Assembly (NCBI GenBank): GCA_020636215.1
Contig: JACJYG010000005.1
Coordinates: 496,001 to 560,000, forward strand
From: Lewinellaceae bacterium
GTDB lineage: Bacteria > Bacteroidota > Bacteroidia > Chitinophagales > Saprospiraceae
DNA length: 64,000 nucleotides
Direction of reading: 5' to 3'
The position numbers and the translations under genes were made by a program. Shown piece by piece: positions 1 through 10,900 of the stretch (positions are counted from its first letter, which is position 1; every line of letters begins with the position of its first letter). Below the pieces are notes generated by a model. It worked only from the letters and a program-made list of their open reading frames with translations. It had not been told where the DNA came from and did no database searches.

Positions 1-3000
1 CGGATGAGGATGGCTTCCTGCGGATCGTGCGTAGCCCCGCACCCCAGAATCCCGTTTTCCCCTATTATGTGCTGGGGTCGCATAAGGACACCGGCGCCTC
101 GGCCACCAGGATTGCCCTGCTGAACCTGAACGAAAGCGGAACATTCAACTGGAAGAAGATCTACACCGGGCCTCTGTTTTTCAACGGCGACGCCATTCCT
201 CACGATATGGAAGCCTTGCCCAATGGCGATTTGCTCATCGCGGCCAACTTCGGCGCGCAGGGGGTAGTGATGCGCACCGACAACAGCGGGCAGCCTTTCA
301 ATGGCGTTACTCCGGAGTATCCCTTTGAAGTTCAGGATATTGCCTTTGGCAATGGCGGCAACATTTTCGTCGTCGGAACCGGGTTCCTGGACGGAAAGGC
401 CCACCTGATGAAATTCGATGGCAGCCTGCTGGGGCTGTGGGACGCCAAGCTGCAGGGCATGGCGGCTGTCAGCCAGGTTTGGCAGGAGCCGCAAAGCGGA
501 GCTATTTATCTCATTGGCCGGAAGGTGCGGGAAGCTGTCGCCCGCTTTTCTGATGACGCAGACGGCCCTACGCTGAGCTGGGTGAAGCGCCTGGATAGCG
601 GCGTAACCGCCAATTACAACGCCTCCACCACATTCTTACCTCCCGGCCAGATCGCTTATGTCGACAGCCGGATACTGGCATCGGGCGGTTTTGGGCAGCA
701 GTGCGCGTTTATTTCCGTGAGCGATTTAGCGCTGAGCACCTGCCTCACCACCAGCGATAACGATGTCCTGGTGCTGGAAAATACCTTGTTTGACGGGCCG
801 CTCTTGCCGGATATTGAACTTTACGATGTGCCGCCTTCCACTAATCTGACGGGAAGCCTGAAGGCCTGGCAACAAGGCGATGCCTGCAGTTCCGAGGCCT
901 GCGTAGCGGATTTTACCTTTGATTTTCCAAATTGTGACCCAACGGTCAGCTTTACCAATACTTCCACCGGCCCCGCCCCGCTCAGTTATTCCTGGGATTT
1001 TGGCTATTCCCCTGGCGGCATCCCGCAAACCTCCATCGCCGCCAACCCGTTCCATACCTTCCCTGCTCAATGCGCCACTTACAATGTTTGCCTTACGGTA
1101 AACGGAAATGGCTGCAGCAACACCATTTGTAAAAATGTAATCATCAAATATCCCCAGTTTCCGGTATTCAGCTGTCCGCCCAACATCACGGTAAGCTGCA
1201 ATACCGACCTTGCGCCTGCCATTACCGGATTTGCAACCCTGACGGGAGCCTGCTCCGGCGTTGCACCCGCCATTACCTATTCGGATGCCGTCAGCGGGAC
1301 GATGCCCTGTGACGCCAGTGTGCTGCGCACGTGGTCTGTGACGGATGAATGCGGGAACCTGCATACTTGTGTGCAGACGATCACGGTAATGGATAATATT
1401 CCGCCGGTCATCAACTGCCCGGAGGATCTTACCGTCAATACCAACCCCGGTCAATGTTATTACACCGGCGTTTTGCCGCAGCCAACGGCCACGGACAATT
1501 GCAACCCCAATCCTGTCGTCACTTGCTATTTGGTGGCCAATACCGGCCTTGTGCCTATCACTCCACAAACGCAATTTCCCAAAGGGGCGAACACCATTTG
1601 CTGCATTGCGGACGATGGTTGCGTGGATGTCAGCGAGCTGATTTGCACCTACCCTTGTACTGCAGGGGGCAATTTTCAGGAGCCGGATCTGCCGCTGCAG
1701 TTTGCACAAAACCCCAGCAACAGCCCGATCCAGCAGCTGGTAACAACCCTTGGCGTGCAGTCCGGGGTTTCTGGGGATGTGCTGGTGAAAGAGGTGCTGG
1801 TTGGCGGCAATTGTTTCGACATCAGCAATGTGACTACCCAGGGCCAGGCAAGCCAGTTTGGCGCCTTTTCCAATGGCCAGACCAATGTCGGTTTTGATTC
1901 GGGCGTCATTTTAGCCACTGGCCCGAGCACCTTAGCCATTGGGCCAAACAACAGCGATGGCGCCGGCAGTGGTGTTGGCGGCCTAACCCCCGATGCCGAT
2001 TTAGCCACCCTGTCCACAGGAACGCTCTACGACCGGGCAAGTCTTGAGTTCGACTTTATTCCCACGCAATCCACGGTCAGCTTTCGTTTTGTATATGCCT
2101 CGGAGGGGTATTGTGAGCAGGTCGGCAATCCGCTCAACGACGTGCTGGGCTTTTTCATCTCCGGCCCGGGAATCCCCGGCGGAACCCAAAACATCGCGCT
2201 CGTTCCTGCTACGACAACTCCAGTCAATACCAATACGGTTAACCACCAGAGCAATTCAGGATTCTATGCCAACAACCAACCAGCTACCAGCGCCAACCTT
2301 TGCGGACAGCCGGCTTCCACTTTGCCGTCCGTAACAGAATTGCAATACGATGGTTACACCCGGAAATTTACGGCGGTAGCCAACGTACAACCCGGCCAGG
2401 CTTACCACCTCAAATTGGCCATTGCCGATGTCGGGGATGGCCTCTACGATTCGGCTGTTTTTTTAGATGCCGGTTCGTTTGATGCGGGAGGTAATGTTGC
2501 GGTGGAATGGGCCGTGAACAGCACCCCCGTGTCCGCAGTCGCCTACGAAAACTGCGGCACGGCCAATTTGGTTTTTGACCGGGTGGGGGGAAATATCAAT
2601 ATCCCTTTAACGGTTGCTTATACCATATCGGGAAGCGCTACGGCAGGCCTCGACTATGCCCCTTTCGCTTCCAGCATCGTCATCCCTGCAGGCCAGAGCC
2701 AATTCATTTTGCCCGTCAGCATCCTCAACGACGCCATCCTGGAAGGGGACGAGACCATCGTCGTTACGCTTAATGACGTGTGTTCTTTTTTGACGCCACA
2801 AAAAACCTTGACGATTAAGGATAAGTCTTTGTTGCAGGCGAAGTGTACCTACACCTTGACGGTGGAAGACCACGAACTGCCCATTATTATGTGCCCACCC
2901 AATGTAAGCGTTTCCGGAATATCAGATGGCGCGGGAAGCTGCACCGCGGTGGTTTACGCCATTGGGCCAACAGCCTCCGATAATTGCCCGATGCTGATGG

Positions 3001-6000
3001 TGGATTATTCCATTACGGGGGCAACAACGGGAACGGGTGTGAGCAATGCCAGCAACACGGCCTTTTCGGAAGGGACTTCCACCGTGGCTTACACGGCAAC
3101 AGATATGAGCGGAAACACGGCCACCTGCCAAACAGAGGTTACCGTCGTGTGTGATTTCGGAAGTTCCTGTGATTGCCCTGCGGGTGGATTTCAGGGGCCC
3201 AACCTGATCGTAAACGGAGATTTTTCAGCCGGAAATTCAGGATTTACTTCTGATTACAATTTTAGCGGGACAGTACCATTCGGCCCAAATACTTACGCGA
3301 TTTCAAATTCAGCCATTCAAAATGGTGGCTTTTGGAATTGCCTGGACCACACCAATGGAACCTTGGCCGGCCAATTTTTAGCCGCCGATGGCAGCTTAAC
3401 ACCCGGACAAGCCGTGTGGCGGCAAAATGTGAGCATCAGCCCTTCGGCCGAATACCAATTTTGCGCCTATGCCAACAATCTTTGGTTGTTTTATTCCAAT
3501 TCGAACGACCCCGATGTGCAGGTTTGGCTGGTAGACGGCAACAACAACGCCACCCTGCTGACTTCTGCCGTATTGCCCGAAGTTCCGGATTTCTGGGTGA
3601 AACTGAATGCCTCCTGGACAGCACCTGCCGTTCTTGTCAACCCCTACAGGTTGGAAATCCGGGACGGCTCTACCATACAAGGCGGCAATGATTTTGCTGT
3701 TGATGACATCAGTTTCAAAGCTTGCTCTGCGCCGCCCCCCTGCGAGGCTTCTTTTATGGTAAATTTTATAGACAACTGCGGCCATGTACAGTTGGTGAGC
3801 ACCAGCACAGGGCAGCAGCCCATCTCTTACCTGTGGTCGACCAGCGAATCCACGCCTGCTATTGACCTCGTGCTACCCTGTGGGCCGCACACTTTTTCAG
3901 TGTCCATCACTTGTGCCGACGGCAGTATGTCGAGCGCTACGCAAACCTTCAACATAACCGACAACATCCCGCCGACCATCAACTGCCCGCAGGATATTAG
4001 CATCACCGCTTTCTATCCGGATTGTGATGTTGCTGTTGACAACATCTATCCGCTTGGCGCGGCCGACAATTGCGGCACGCCCTCCATCACTTACGGCATC
4101 ACTGGCGCTACCCTTGGCTCCGGCACAGTGGATGCGAGCGGTACGGTGTTTAGTTCCGGCCTTTCCATGGTCGCCTATACGGCTACTGATAATTGCGGCA
4201 ACACGGCCTCTTGCTCTTTTGAGGTAAACATTGTGTGCGACACCTGTTCCTGTTTGGGCTTCCAGGACCTGGTGTTTAACAATCTTCAGGGTTCCCCCGA
4301 CATACAGGTATCCTGCGATAGTACGCCTGTTGTGTTGCCCTGTATTTCGTCCGATGGGCTGTACTGGCTCCAGTGGACGCTGCTTTGCTCCGACCCCTTA
4401 TGTATACAAAGCGTCGATTACGAGGTCGTTTCTGCCAACGGCGGGCCTGCGCTGATCTCGGGGACAGCGGTGCTGTCTACGCTTAGTTTTGGCTACGGCC
4501 AGCTTTCCGGCCCGGGCAACTACCAGTTGATCCTCACGGGGCACTGCGGCACGGATTCGTGTATCTGCACGGTCAACTTCACCCTGCCCACCTGTTGCAG
4601 TTGCGGCGGGTTCTCCGATATGACCTACCGGCCTGCCCAGGGCGCCATGAACCAGCTATTCCTGTGCGGCGATACGCTGGGAGTGGCCTGTGATCAGGCC
4701 TTTGAACCCCAGGTTAGCGGGCTTTTTCAGTGTATGGGCGTCGCCTGCCCCGGCAGTAGTATTATTCAGTGGGTATTATCCGATCCGCAGGGCAACCCCG
4801 TACAGAGCAACCCCGCCCCTGTATCGGCAACTCCCGGATTCCTTTTTACACTGAACCCGAGCTGGTTTATTCAGCCCGGCATATATACCCTGGCCCTTAC
4901 CGGCCAGTGCGGGGGTCAGCCTTGCCCGCCTTGTGTGTTGTACCTGGAGTCGGAGGGATGCCCTCTCCCCGGGGAAGATTGCTGCTTAGAATGGGCTGCT
5001 AAATATGATGGAACCAATTATGATGAATATAGCAGAAGATTGAAGGTGGATGGGGCCGGCAATGTATATGCTGCCGGCTATATCCTTCCGTCTGGGCCGG
5101 GCAATCCTATTGGTTCATTCTTAACGAAATTTTCCGCTTCGGGCAGCCCCATTTGGGATTTAAGTATTGCGGCAAGTATTACCAGTATTGATGTGGATGT
5201 TTCCGGGGATATTTTTGTTTCCGGTACTTTTACCGGCACGGTGGATTTCGATCCCGGCCCTAATGTTTTCAACCTCAGCACAAGTGCAAGTGGCGGTGCA
5301 GCTTTTATATTAAAACTGGACCAGACAGGAGGTTTCTTATGGGCTTTTCAGATCAATATCCAAACCTACGATGTGTTCTCTAAGTTAGATGCAGGGGGAG
5401 ATTTAATTATTTCATGCAGTTTTAATGGAACAGTAGATTTCGATCCCGGGCCAGGCAGTTTTGTGCTCACTAGTCCAACCAGTACGAATGCTTGTCTGGC
5501 AAAATACGCTTCCAATGGCGGGTTTTTATGGGCAGAACAGTTGGAAAGCCAATCCTCTATTAATCCTTTCGCGCTAACGGTTGACCCCTCCGGGACGATA
5601 TACCTGGCCGGCTTATTCAATGGATTGGCCGACTTTGACCCCGGCGCTGGTGTTTTTAATTTATTCGGAGGCGTATTCATTCAAAATGACATTTTTGTGG
5701 CTAAATATGGCCCGTCCGGATCATTTCAATGGGCCGCCGAATTCGATTATAGTTCGGGAACTTCCTTTTCTGCGCCGTATTCCATAGCAACTGATCAGCA
5801 GGGCAACGTATTTACAACGGGCATTTTGATTGACGCCATGGATTTTGACCCCGGGCCGGGAGTGGCTATCTTAACGCCAACGGGATCGATGGATATGTTT
5901 GTTTCCAAACTGGATCCTAATGGGAACTTTGACTGGGCCATTCAGGTAGGAGGTACCGGCGGCGGAGATGCCGTTGTGGGTTATGCTGTGACAACCGATG

Positions 6001-7865
6001 CTCAAGGCCAGGTATACACAACTGGCTATAAATCTTCATTGAGTGCTATCGATTTTGATCCGGGGCCCAATGTGTTTGGGCTCTCCACATCAGGTATTTC
6101 TACTTTTATTCAAAAGCTGGATAATGCCGGGAATTTTATTTGGGCAAAGCAACTCGAGTCAGGAACTTCCTTCAATAAAGGCGCCGATATTTTTGTAGAA
6201 GGCAATGGCTCCATATACTGTACCGGATATTTTGGTGGAACTACCGATTTCGACCCTGGCGCAGGCAATGTTTATTTATTATCGGCAAATTCAGGGTTGG
6301 ATGCTTATGTATTCAAGCTAAGCGCCTGTGAACTAATTGACACCTGTATTTGCCAAGGTTTTTCGGATATGTTTGTCCGCGGCCCGCAGAGCGCCATGAG
6401 CCTGCCGGTGGTTTGCGGCGGCCCGCCTTTAAATATCGGTTGCGCACAGTCTGGCGCCGGTTTCGTATTCACCGGAATATTCCAGTGCGTTGGCACCGAT
6501 TGTCCGCCAATGGCAGATATTGACTGGGACCTGCAGGGCCCCACCGGTGGCGCCGTGGCTTCGGGTATGACACAGTCGGGCCCCCTGTTCGGCATCAGCT
6601 TGCTGCCTTCCTATTTCACGCAATCCGGCGTCTATACGCTGATCCTTACGGGGCATTGCGGCGGCGAAACCTGCTCCTGCCTGATCACCTTTTTGGTGGA
6701 GGATTGTCCTGACCCATGCCCCTGCGATATTGTCGATTTCAACAATGATGTCAGCCAGGGATTTGCCATGGGGTTCTCCACCACCTCTTGTAAAGGTTGC
6801 TTCACCCCGCTGGCCCTTACCGACTGCGACGAAGTCTCCTGGAGTGTCAATTCGGCCTTCAGCCCGCCCGTAGGAACCAGCCTGGGCAACCAAACCTTCT
6901 GCTATACCTTTCCGGCCGGCGGGACGTATACGGTGTATATGACTGTAACCCGCAGAAAGACGGACGGCAGCATTTGCGAATCTACCTATATGAGCCAGGT
7001 GGCCACGGTGGCCTGCCAGGCCCGCACTGTATGTGAAACTTCGGCTTTCCCCAATCCCGATTTCGAAGAAGGGGCCGTAGAAGGCGTATTGGGAGAAGAG
7101 GGCATGACGACGGGTTGGACACGCCACTGGGGCGATCCGCATGAACACCTGAGTAGTGATAACAGATGGCGGGTTCGCCTGGCCGGCAACGCCTCCAATG
7201 CTGATGTGTTAGGCACTATCGATCCTGTATGCATGGCCAAGGATACCGGCACGATTAGCCTGCGCTTTGGAATCAAAGAAAAAGGTATAAAAAGCGTGAT
7301 CGTTATCCAGTTCTTCACCGGCGACAATTACGAATTTGGCCAATGCGAAAGCGGAAGCTGTTATGAAGTGGCGCGGGTCGAATTGCCGGATTCAGATGAT
7401 CCTTCGGAGGAATTTGACCTGTTGATCCCCTACGATCTCGGTGGTTGGGATGTGGCTTTGGAATGTGACGGCCAGACAGGCATCCAGCTCCGGCCAGCCA
7501 TCTTTGTGGCCAGCCCGTTCAGCGACGAGCAGGGCCCGGGGTCGCTCACAGCCATCGATCTGGATTATTTCTGCGTGGATGCCCGGCTGCCCAGTGGGCT
7601 GCATGACGGAGCATCTTCCCAGCGCCTGCGCCTCTACCCCAACCCCAATACCGGGGCATTCACCCTGGAACTGCCGCAAGCGGCTTCTCCCGGCATGTCC
7701 TTCCGCATCATCAGCCTTACCGGGCAAATACTGCTGGGCCAGCAGGCGGAGCCTGGGAACAGGCGGCAATTCCTGGACGTGAGCCGGCTACCGGCGGGAT
7801 TGTATTTCGTTCAGGTGTTATCGGCCGGCAGGGTAGTGGGGGTGGAGAAGATGGTGAAGCAATAA
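1..7865 (+). CDS. Giant secreted HYR/PKD/propeller protein with T9SS sorting domain (5' truncated)
   Basis: The frame is open to the left window edge (codons upstream of the GTG at 27 read D-E-D-G-F-L-R-I), so the true start lies outside; 2612 residues are visible from position 27. Order of parts: an N-terminal propeller-like region (about 1-270), a PKD-like fold (about 290-370), HYR-type modules with CPPNITV and NCPEDLTV starts (about 380-540), a choice-of-anchor-L-like region (about 590-820), a Calx-beta-like stretch ending DAILEGDETIVV, further HYR modules, cysteine-rich segments, then a second propeller with six DFDPG repeats (about 1650-2100). The last 80 residues form a type A T9SS sorting domain beginning LRLYPNPNTG. 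Expected to be exported by the Sec system, passed through T9SS and attached to or released from the cell surface. Adhesion or matrix function is inference; no catalytic motif was seen. Confidence 0.85.
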   Translation, partial: DEDGFLRIVRSPAPQNPVFPYYVLGSHKDTGASATRIALLNLNESGTFNWKKIYTGPLFFNGDAIPHDMEALPNGDLLIAANFGAQGVVMRTDNSGQPFNGVTPEYPFEVQDIAFGNGGNIFVVGTGFLDGKAHLMKFDGSLLGLWDAKLQGMAAVSQVWQEPQSGAIYLIGRKVREAVARFSDDADGPTLSWVKRLDSGVTANYNASTTFLPPGQIAYVDSRILASGGFGQQCAFISVSDLALSTCLTTSDNDVLVLENTLFDGPLLPDIELYDVPPSTNLTGSLKAWQQGDACSSEACVADFTFDFPNCDPTVSFTNTSTGPAPLSYSWDFGYSPGGIPQTSIAANPFHTFPAQCATYNVCLTVNGNGCSNTICKNVIIKYPQFPVFSCPPNITVSCNTDLAPAITGFATLTGACSGVAPAITYSDAVSGTMPCDASVLRTWSVTDECGNLHTCVQTITVMDNIPPVINCPEDLTVNTNPGQCYYTGVLPQPTATDNCNPNPVVTCYLVANTGLVPITPQTQFPKGANTICCIADDGCVDVSELICTYPCTAGGNFQEPDLPLQFAQNPSNSPIQQLVTTLGVQSGVSGDVLVKEVLVGGNCFDISNVTTQGQASQFGAFSNGQTNVGFDSGVILATGPSTLAIGPNNSDGAGSGVGGLTPDADLATLSTGTLYDRASLEFDFIPTQSTVSFRFVYASEGYCEQVGNPLNDVLGFFISGPGIPGGTQNIALVPATTTPVNTNTVNHQSNSGFYANNQPATSANLCGQPASTLPSVTELQYDGYTRKFTAVANVQPGQAYHLKLAIADVGDGLYDSAVFLDAGSFDAGGNVAVEWAVNSTPVSAVAYENCGTANLVFDRVGGNINIPLTVAYTISGSATAGLDYAPFASSIVIPAGQSQFILPVSILNDAILEGDETIVVTLNDVCSFLTPQKTLTIKDKSLLQAKCTYTLTVEDHELPIIMCPPNVSVSGISDGAGSCTAVVYAIGPTASDNCPMLMVDYSITGATTGTGVSNASNTAFSEGTSTVAYTATDMSGNTATCQTEVTVVCDFGSSCDCPAGGFQGPNLIVNGDFSAGNSGFTSDYNFSGTVPFGPNTYAISNSAIQNGGFWNCLDHTNGTLAGQFLAADGSLTPGQAVWRQNVSISPSAEYQFCAYANNLWLFYSNSNDPDVQVWLVDGNNNATLLTSAVLPEVPDFWVKLNASWTAPAVLVNPYRLEIRDGSTIQGGNDFAVDDISFKACSAPPPCEASFMVNFIDNCGHVQLVSTSTGQQPISYLWSTSESTPAIDLVLPCGPHTFSVSITCADGSMSSATQTFNITDNIPPTINCPQDISITAFYPDCDVAVDNIYPLGAADNCGTPSITYGITGATLGSGTVDASGTVFSSGLSMVAYTATDNCGNTASCSFEVNIVCDTCSCLGFQDLVFNNLQGSPDIQVSCDSTPVVLPCISSDGLYWLQWTLLCSDPLCIQSVDYEVVSANGGPALISGTAVLSTLSFGYGQLSGPGNYQLILTGHCGTDSCICTVNFTLPTCCSCGGFSDMTYRPAQGAMNQLFLCGDTLGVACDQAFEPQVSGLFQCMGVACPGSSIIQWVLSDPQGNPVQSNPAPVSATPGFLFTLNPSWFIQPGIYTLALTGQCGGQPCPPCVLYLESEGCPLPGEDCCLEWAAKYDGTNYDEYSRRLKVDGAGNVYAAGYILPSGPGNPIGSFLTKFSASGSPIWDLSIAASITSIDVDVSGDIFVSGTFTGTVDFDPGPNVFNLSTSASGGAAFILKLDQTGGFLWAFQINIQTYDVFSKLDAGGDLIISCSFNGTVDFDPGPGSFVLTSPTSTNACLAKYASNGGFLWAEQLESQSSINPFALTVDPSGTIYLAGLFNGLADFDPGAGVFNLFGGVFIQNDIFVAKYGPSGSFQWAAEFDYSSGTSFSAPYSIATDQQGNVFTTGILIDAMDFDPGPGVAILTPTGSMDMFVSKLDPNGNFDWAIQVGGTGGGDAVVGYAVTTDAQGQVYTTGYKSSLSAIDFDPGPNVFGLSTSGISTFIQKLDNAGNFIWAKQLESGTSFNKGADIFVEGNGSIYCTGYFGGTTDFDPGAGNVYLLSANSGLDAYVFKLSACELIDTCICQGFSDMFVRGPQSAMSLPVVCGGPPLNIGCAQSGAGFVFTGIFQCVGTDCPPMADIDWDLQGPTGGAVASGMTQSGPLFGISLLPSYFTQSGVYTLILTGHCGGETCSCLITFLVEDCPDPCPCDIVDFNNDVSQGFAMGFSTTSCKGCFTPLALTDCDEVSWSVNSAFSPPVGTSLGNQTFCYTFPAGGTYTVYMTVTRRKTDGSICESTYMSQVATVACQARTVCETSAFPNPDFEEGAVEGVLGEEGMTTGWTRHWGDPHEHLSSDNRWRVRLAGNASNADVLGTIDPVCMAKDTGTISLRFGIKEKGIKSVIVIQFFTGDNYEFGQCESGSCYEVARVELPDSDDPSEEFDLLIPYDLGGWDVALECDGQTGIQLRPAIFVASPFSDEQGPGSLTAIDLDYFCVDARLPSGLHDGASSQRLRLYPNPNTGAFTLELPQAASPGMSFRIISLTGQILLGQQAEPGNRRQFLDVSRLPAGLYFVQVLSAGRVVGVEKMVKQ

Positions 7866-7937
7866 GCACCGGAAGTGACACCTTCCCTTAGGCGTAAACC
7901 TGGTGGGAAGGTGTCCCATCCAGAAAATAATTCAACC

Positions 7938-10900
7938 ATGAAAAAACAGTTTTTTTCTATCCTGGCCCTCTTCCTGGCCCTCTCCGCACGCAGCCAGTCC
8001 TGCCTGCCCGATGGCATCACTTTCAGCACGCAGGCGGAGGTGGATAACTTCCCGCTCGACTATCCCGGCTGTACGGAAGTAGAAGGCGATTTAGAAATAT
8101 TCGGAGCAGATATCCACGACCTCAGTGGCCTGAGCGGGCTCAGCTCGATAGGGGGATTCTTCAGGATTTATAACATTCCATCAATTGCTAACCTGGAAGG
8201 GTTAAACAATCTTGGCTCGGTGGGGGGCAGTTTTTATTTGGATAATAATTATGCCCTGACCGACATTACTGCATTAAATAATCTCCAAACCATTGGTGGT
8301 GATTTTGAAATAGTGGGCAACCCTGAACTGACAAATTTAAGCGGACTCGGCAGCCTCGCGACTATCGGGGGATGGCTTGCCTTAGACGACACCGCTCTGT
8401 CCGACCTGAACGGATTGGGCCAACTGTCATCTGTCGGCGGTAATCTTTTGATCCGGTACAACGGCGTGCTGACGAGCCTGGCAGGCTTAAATAACCTTCA
8501 GGCTGTCGGTGGAGAGGTGGAAATCCAGGGCAATGAAATATTGCCTGATATGAATGGATTAGCCGGCCTCACTTCCATCGGCGGCAACCTGCTGATCGAT
8601 GGGAATAATAGCCTGTTGCATTTTACGGGTTTGTCAAACCTCCGGACAGTGGGCAAGGGTTTTGTCGTTTCCAATAATCCCGCGCTCCAGCATTTCAGCG
8701 GCCTGGACAGCCTCCGCACCATTGGTGACAGTTTGTTCGTTCTTTCCAATCCTTCGTTGATTGATCTGGGAGGCATGGCCTGGCTGGATTCCATCGGCGG
8801 TAAGTTACACCTGAAATACAACAATGCGCTTACGAATTTCGGTAATTTTGGCCATCTTTCGTATATAGGCGGCCATTTCATTCTGGAATCCAACCCCCTG
8901 CTGGCTCAATTGGCCGGGCTGGAACAGCTCGTCACCATCGGCGGAAATTTTTCCATCGGCAATGTGGTAACGAGCCTTCAGGGCCTGGACAACCTGACTT
9001 CCATCGGCGGCGATTTTCGCGTGACGCCTTCCCTTATGGGTTTTAGCGGTGTTGACAACCTCACCAATATCGGCGGCAGTTTAACCATCATTTCCAACTA
9101 CCACCTGGCCAATTTCAACGGGCTGAACCAGCTCACAACTGTCGGCGGCGATGTTTATTTCAATATTTTGCCTCAGTCGGCCAGCCTGAGCGGCCTGGAA
9201 AGCCTTACCACCATCGGCGGAGACCTGCGCCTCGACAACCAGTCAGGCCTGACAAGTGTGCAGGAATTGGTGAGCCTAACCTCTATCGGGGGCAGCCTGT
9301 CTTTTCCTTATACCTTAGAAAGTTTTGCCGGCCTGGAAATGCTGCAAACCATCGGGGGCAGTTTAGCCATCGAGGGGTGTTGGTACCTGGAAGATTTTAG
9401 CGGCCTGGACAATCTCACTTCCATCGGCGGCAGCTTGTTCGTGCGTGTTGCTCCGGTATTTACCAGCTTTCACGGGCTGGAAAAACTCGACTCCATCGGT
9501 GGGTTTCTCCGGATCGAAGACAACCCGGAACTGGCCACCCTGGAGGGACTGGATAATCTTACCTTCATTGGAGGGCCTGATTTATTCGTCACCGGGAACC
9601 CTCAATTGTCCGACTGTGCCATCTATGCTGTTTGCAATGCCCTTTTCGTGAACGACCCCAATCTGACAATAGCAATTGGGCAAAATGGGCCCGGTTGTGC
9701 TACTCCTCAGGAAGCCAGAGCATCTTGCCATACCATTCCTGTTGAGGCCACCGTGCGTATCGACACTAACGGTGATTGCCTGCCCGATGTGTCGGATACG
9801 CCGGCCGAAGGCATTCAGGTGCGCCTTTCCGGAAACGGCCAAGTGGCGCTGCGCCCCGGCGATCAAAACGGGGTATCGCTTTTCCAGTATTTCAACAGCG
9901 GCCCTTTTACGCTGAGCCTGCCGCAATATCCTTCGGCCAACTGGGCGGTTTGCCAGGATGATATCCTCATCACACCCGGCACTCCCTTTATTCAGGATAC
10001 GCTCAAAGCTACTTTTCTGCTCTCCCCCCTGCAACAGGAATGCGCTGAACTGACCGTCGAATTGGGCCTGCCGTCCATTTTTCGGAGCTGTCTGGTAGCT
10101 TCCGATCTCGAAGTGTCCGTCAAAAACACCGGAAGCGTGATCGCGGAATCGGTGATACTCGCCGTTGTCAAACCACTGGAAATGGACTTGTTGAGTTCCA
10201 ACCCGCCACTCTCTGCACAATCGGGCGATACCCTGTATTTTGAGTTAGGCGACCTCGCCCCCCTGGCCGATTCGATCGTGAAAATAAAAGTGAAAACGAA
10301 CTGTAATTTTTTTCTTTTTGAACACACCCTTTGTTTCGAGGCTTTCGCCCGAACGCTAATTCCTTGCCAGGCTACCTTCCCGCCAGCTTCGGAAATTAAA
10401 CTGTCCGCCCAATGCCTAGGTGATACCACCGTGCGTTTCACCCTGAAAAATATCGGCAACGCTCCTACTCAAAATCCGCATGAATATGTCATCCTGCGGA
10501 ACGAGGAAGTTCTGGATAAGGAAAACTTCAACCTGAATGCCCAGCAAAGTATGTTCGTAGATTTCCCCGCCGACGCTGCCACCTACCGCATGGAAGCCAC
10601 CAAATTCGACGACGGTACGCTCACCGCTACGGCCATCGAAAACTGTGGAGGGCTGACGCCTGGCCTTATCACCTCATTCTGGTTAGATAAAGGGCCCATC
10701 GATTATGATTTTGACTGCCGGGAGGTGCTCGGCTCTTTCGACCCCAACCAGAAAACGGCTGTGCCGGCAGGCACTGGAGCGGAGCATGCCATCGTCCCCA
10801 ACCGCTCACTGGAATACACCATCGATTTCCAGAATACCGGCACAGACACCGCCTTCCGCGTGCTGCTGCGCGATGTGTTGCCGCAGCAACTAGATATCAA

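Noticed and set aside
726..1709. 327-residue antisense frame in the giant T9SS gene
   Set aside because: No start context or domain, and the sense frame is clearly coding.
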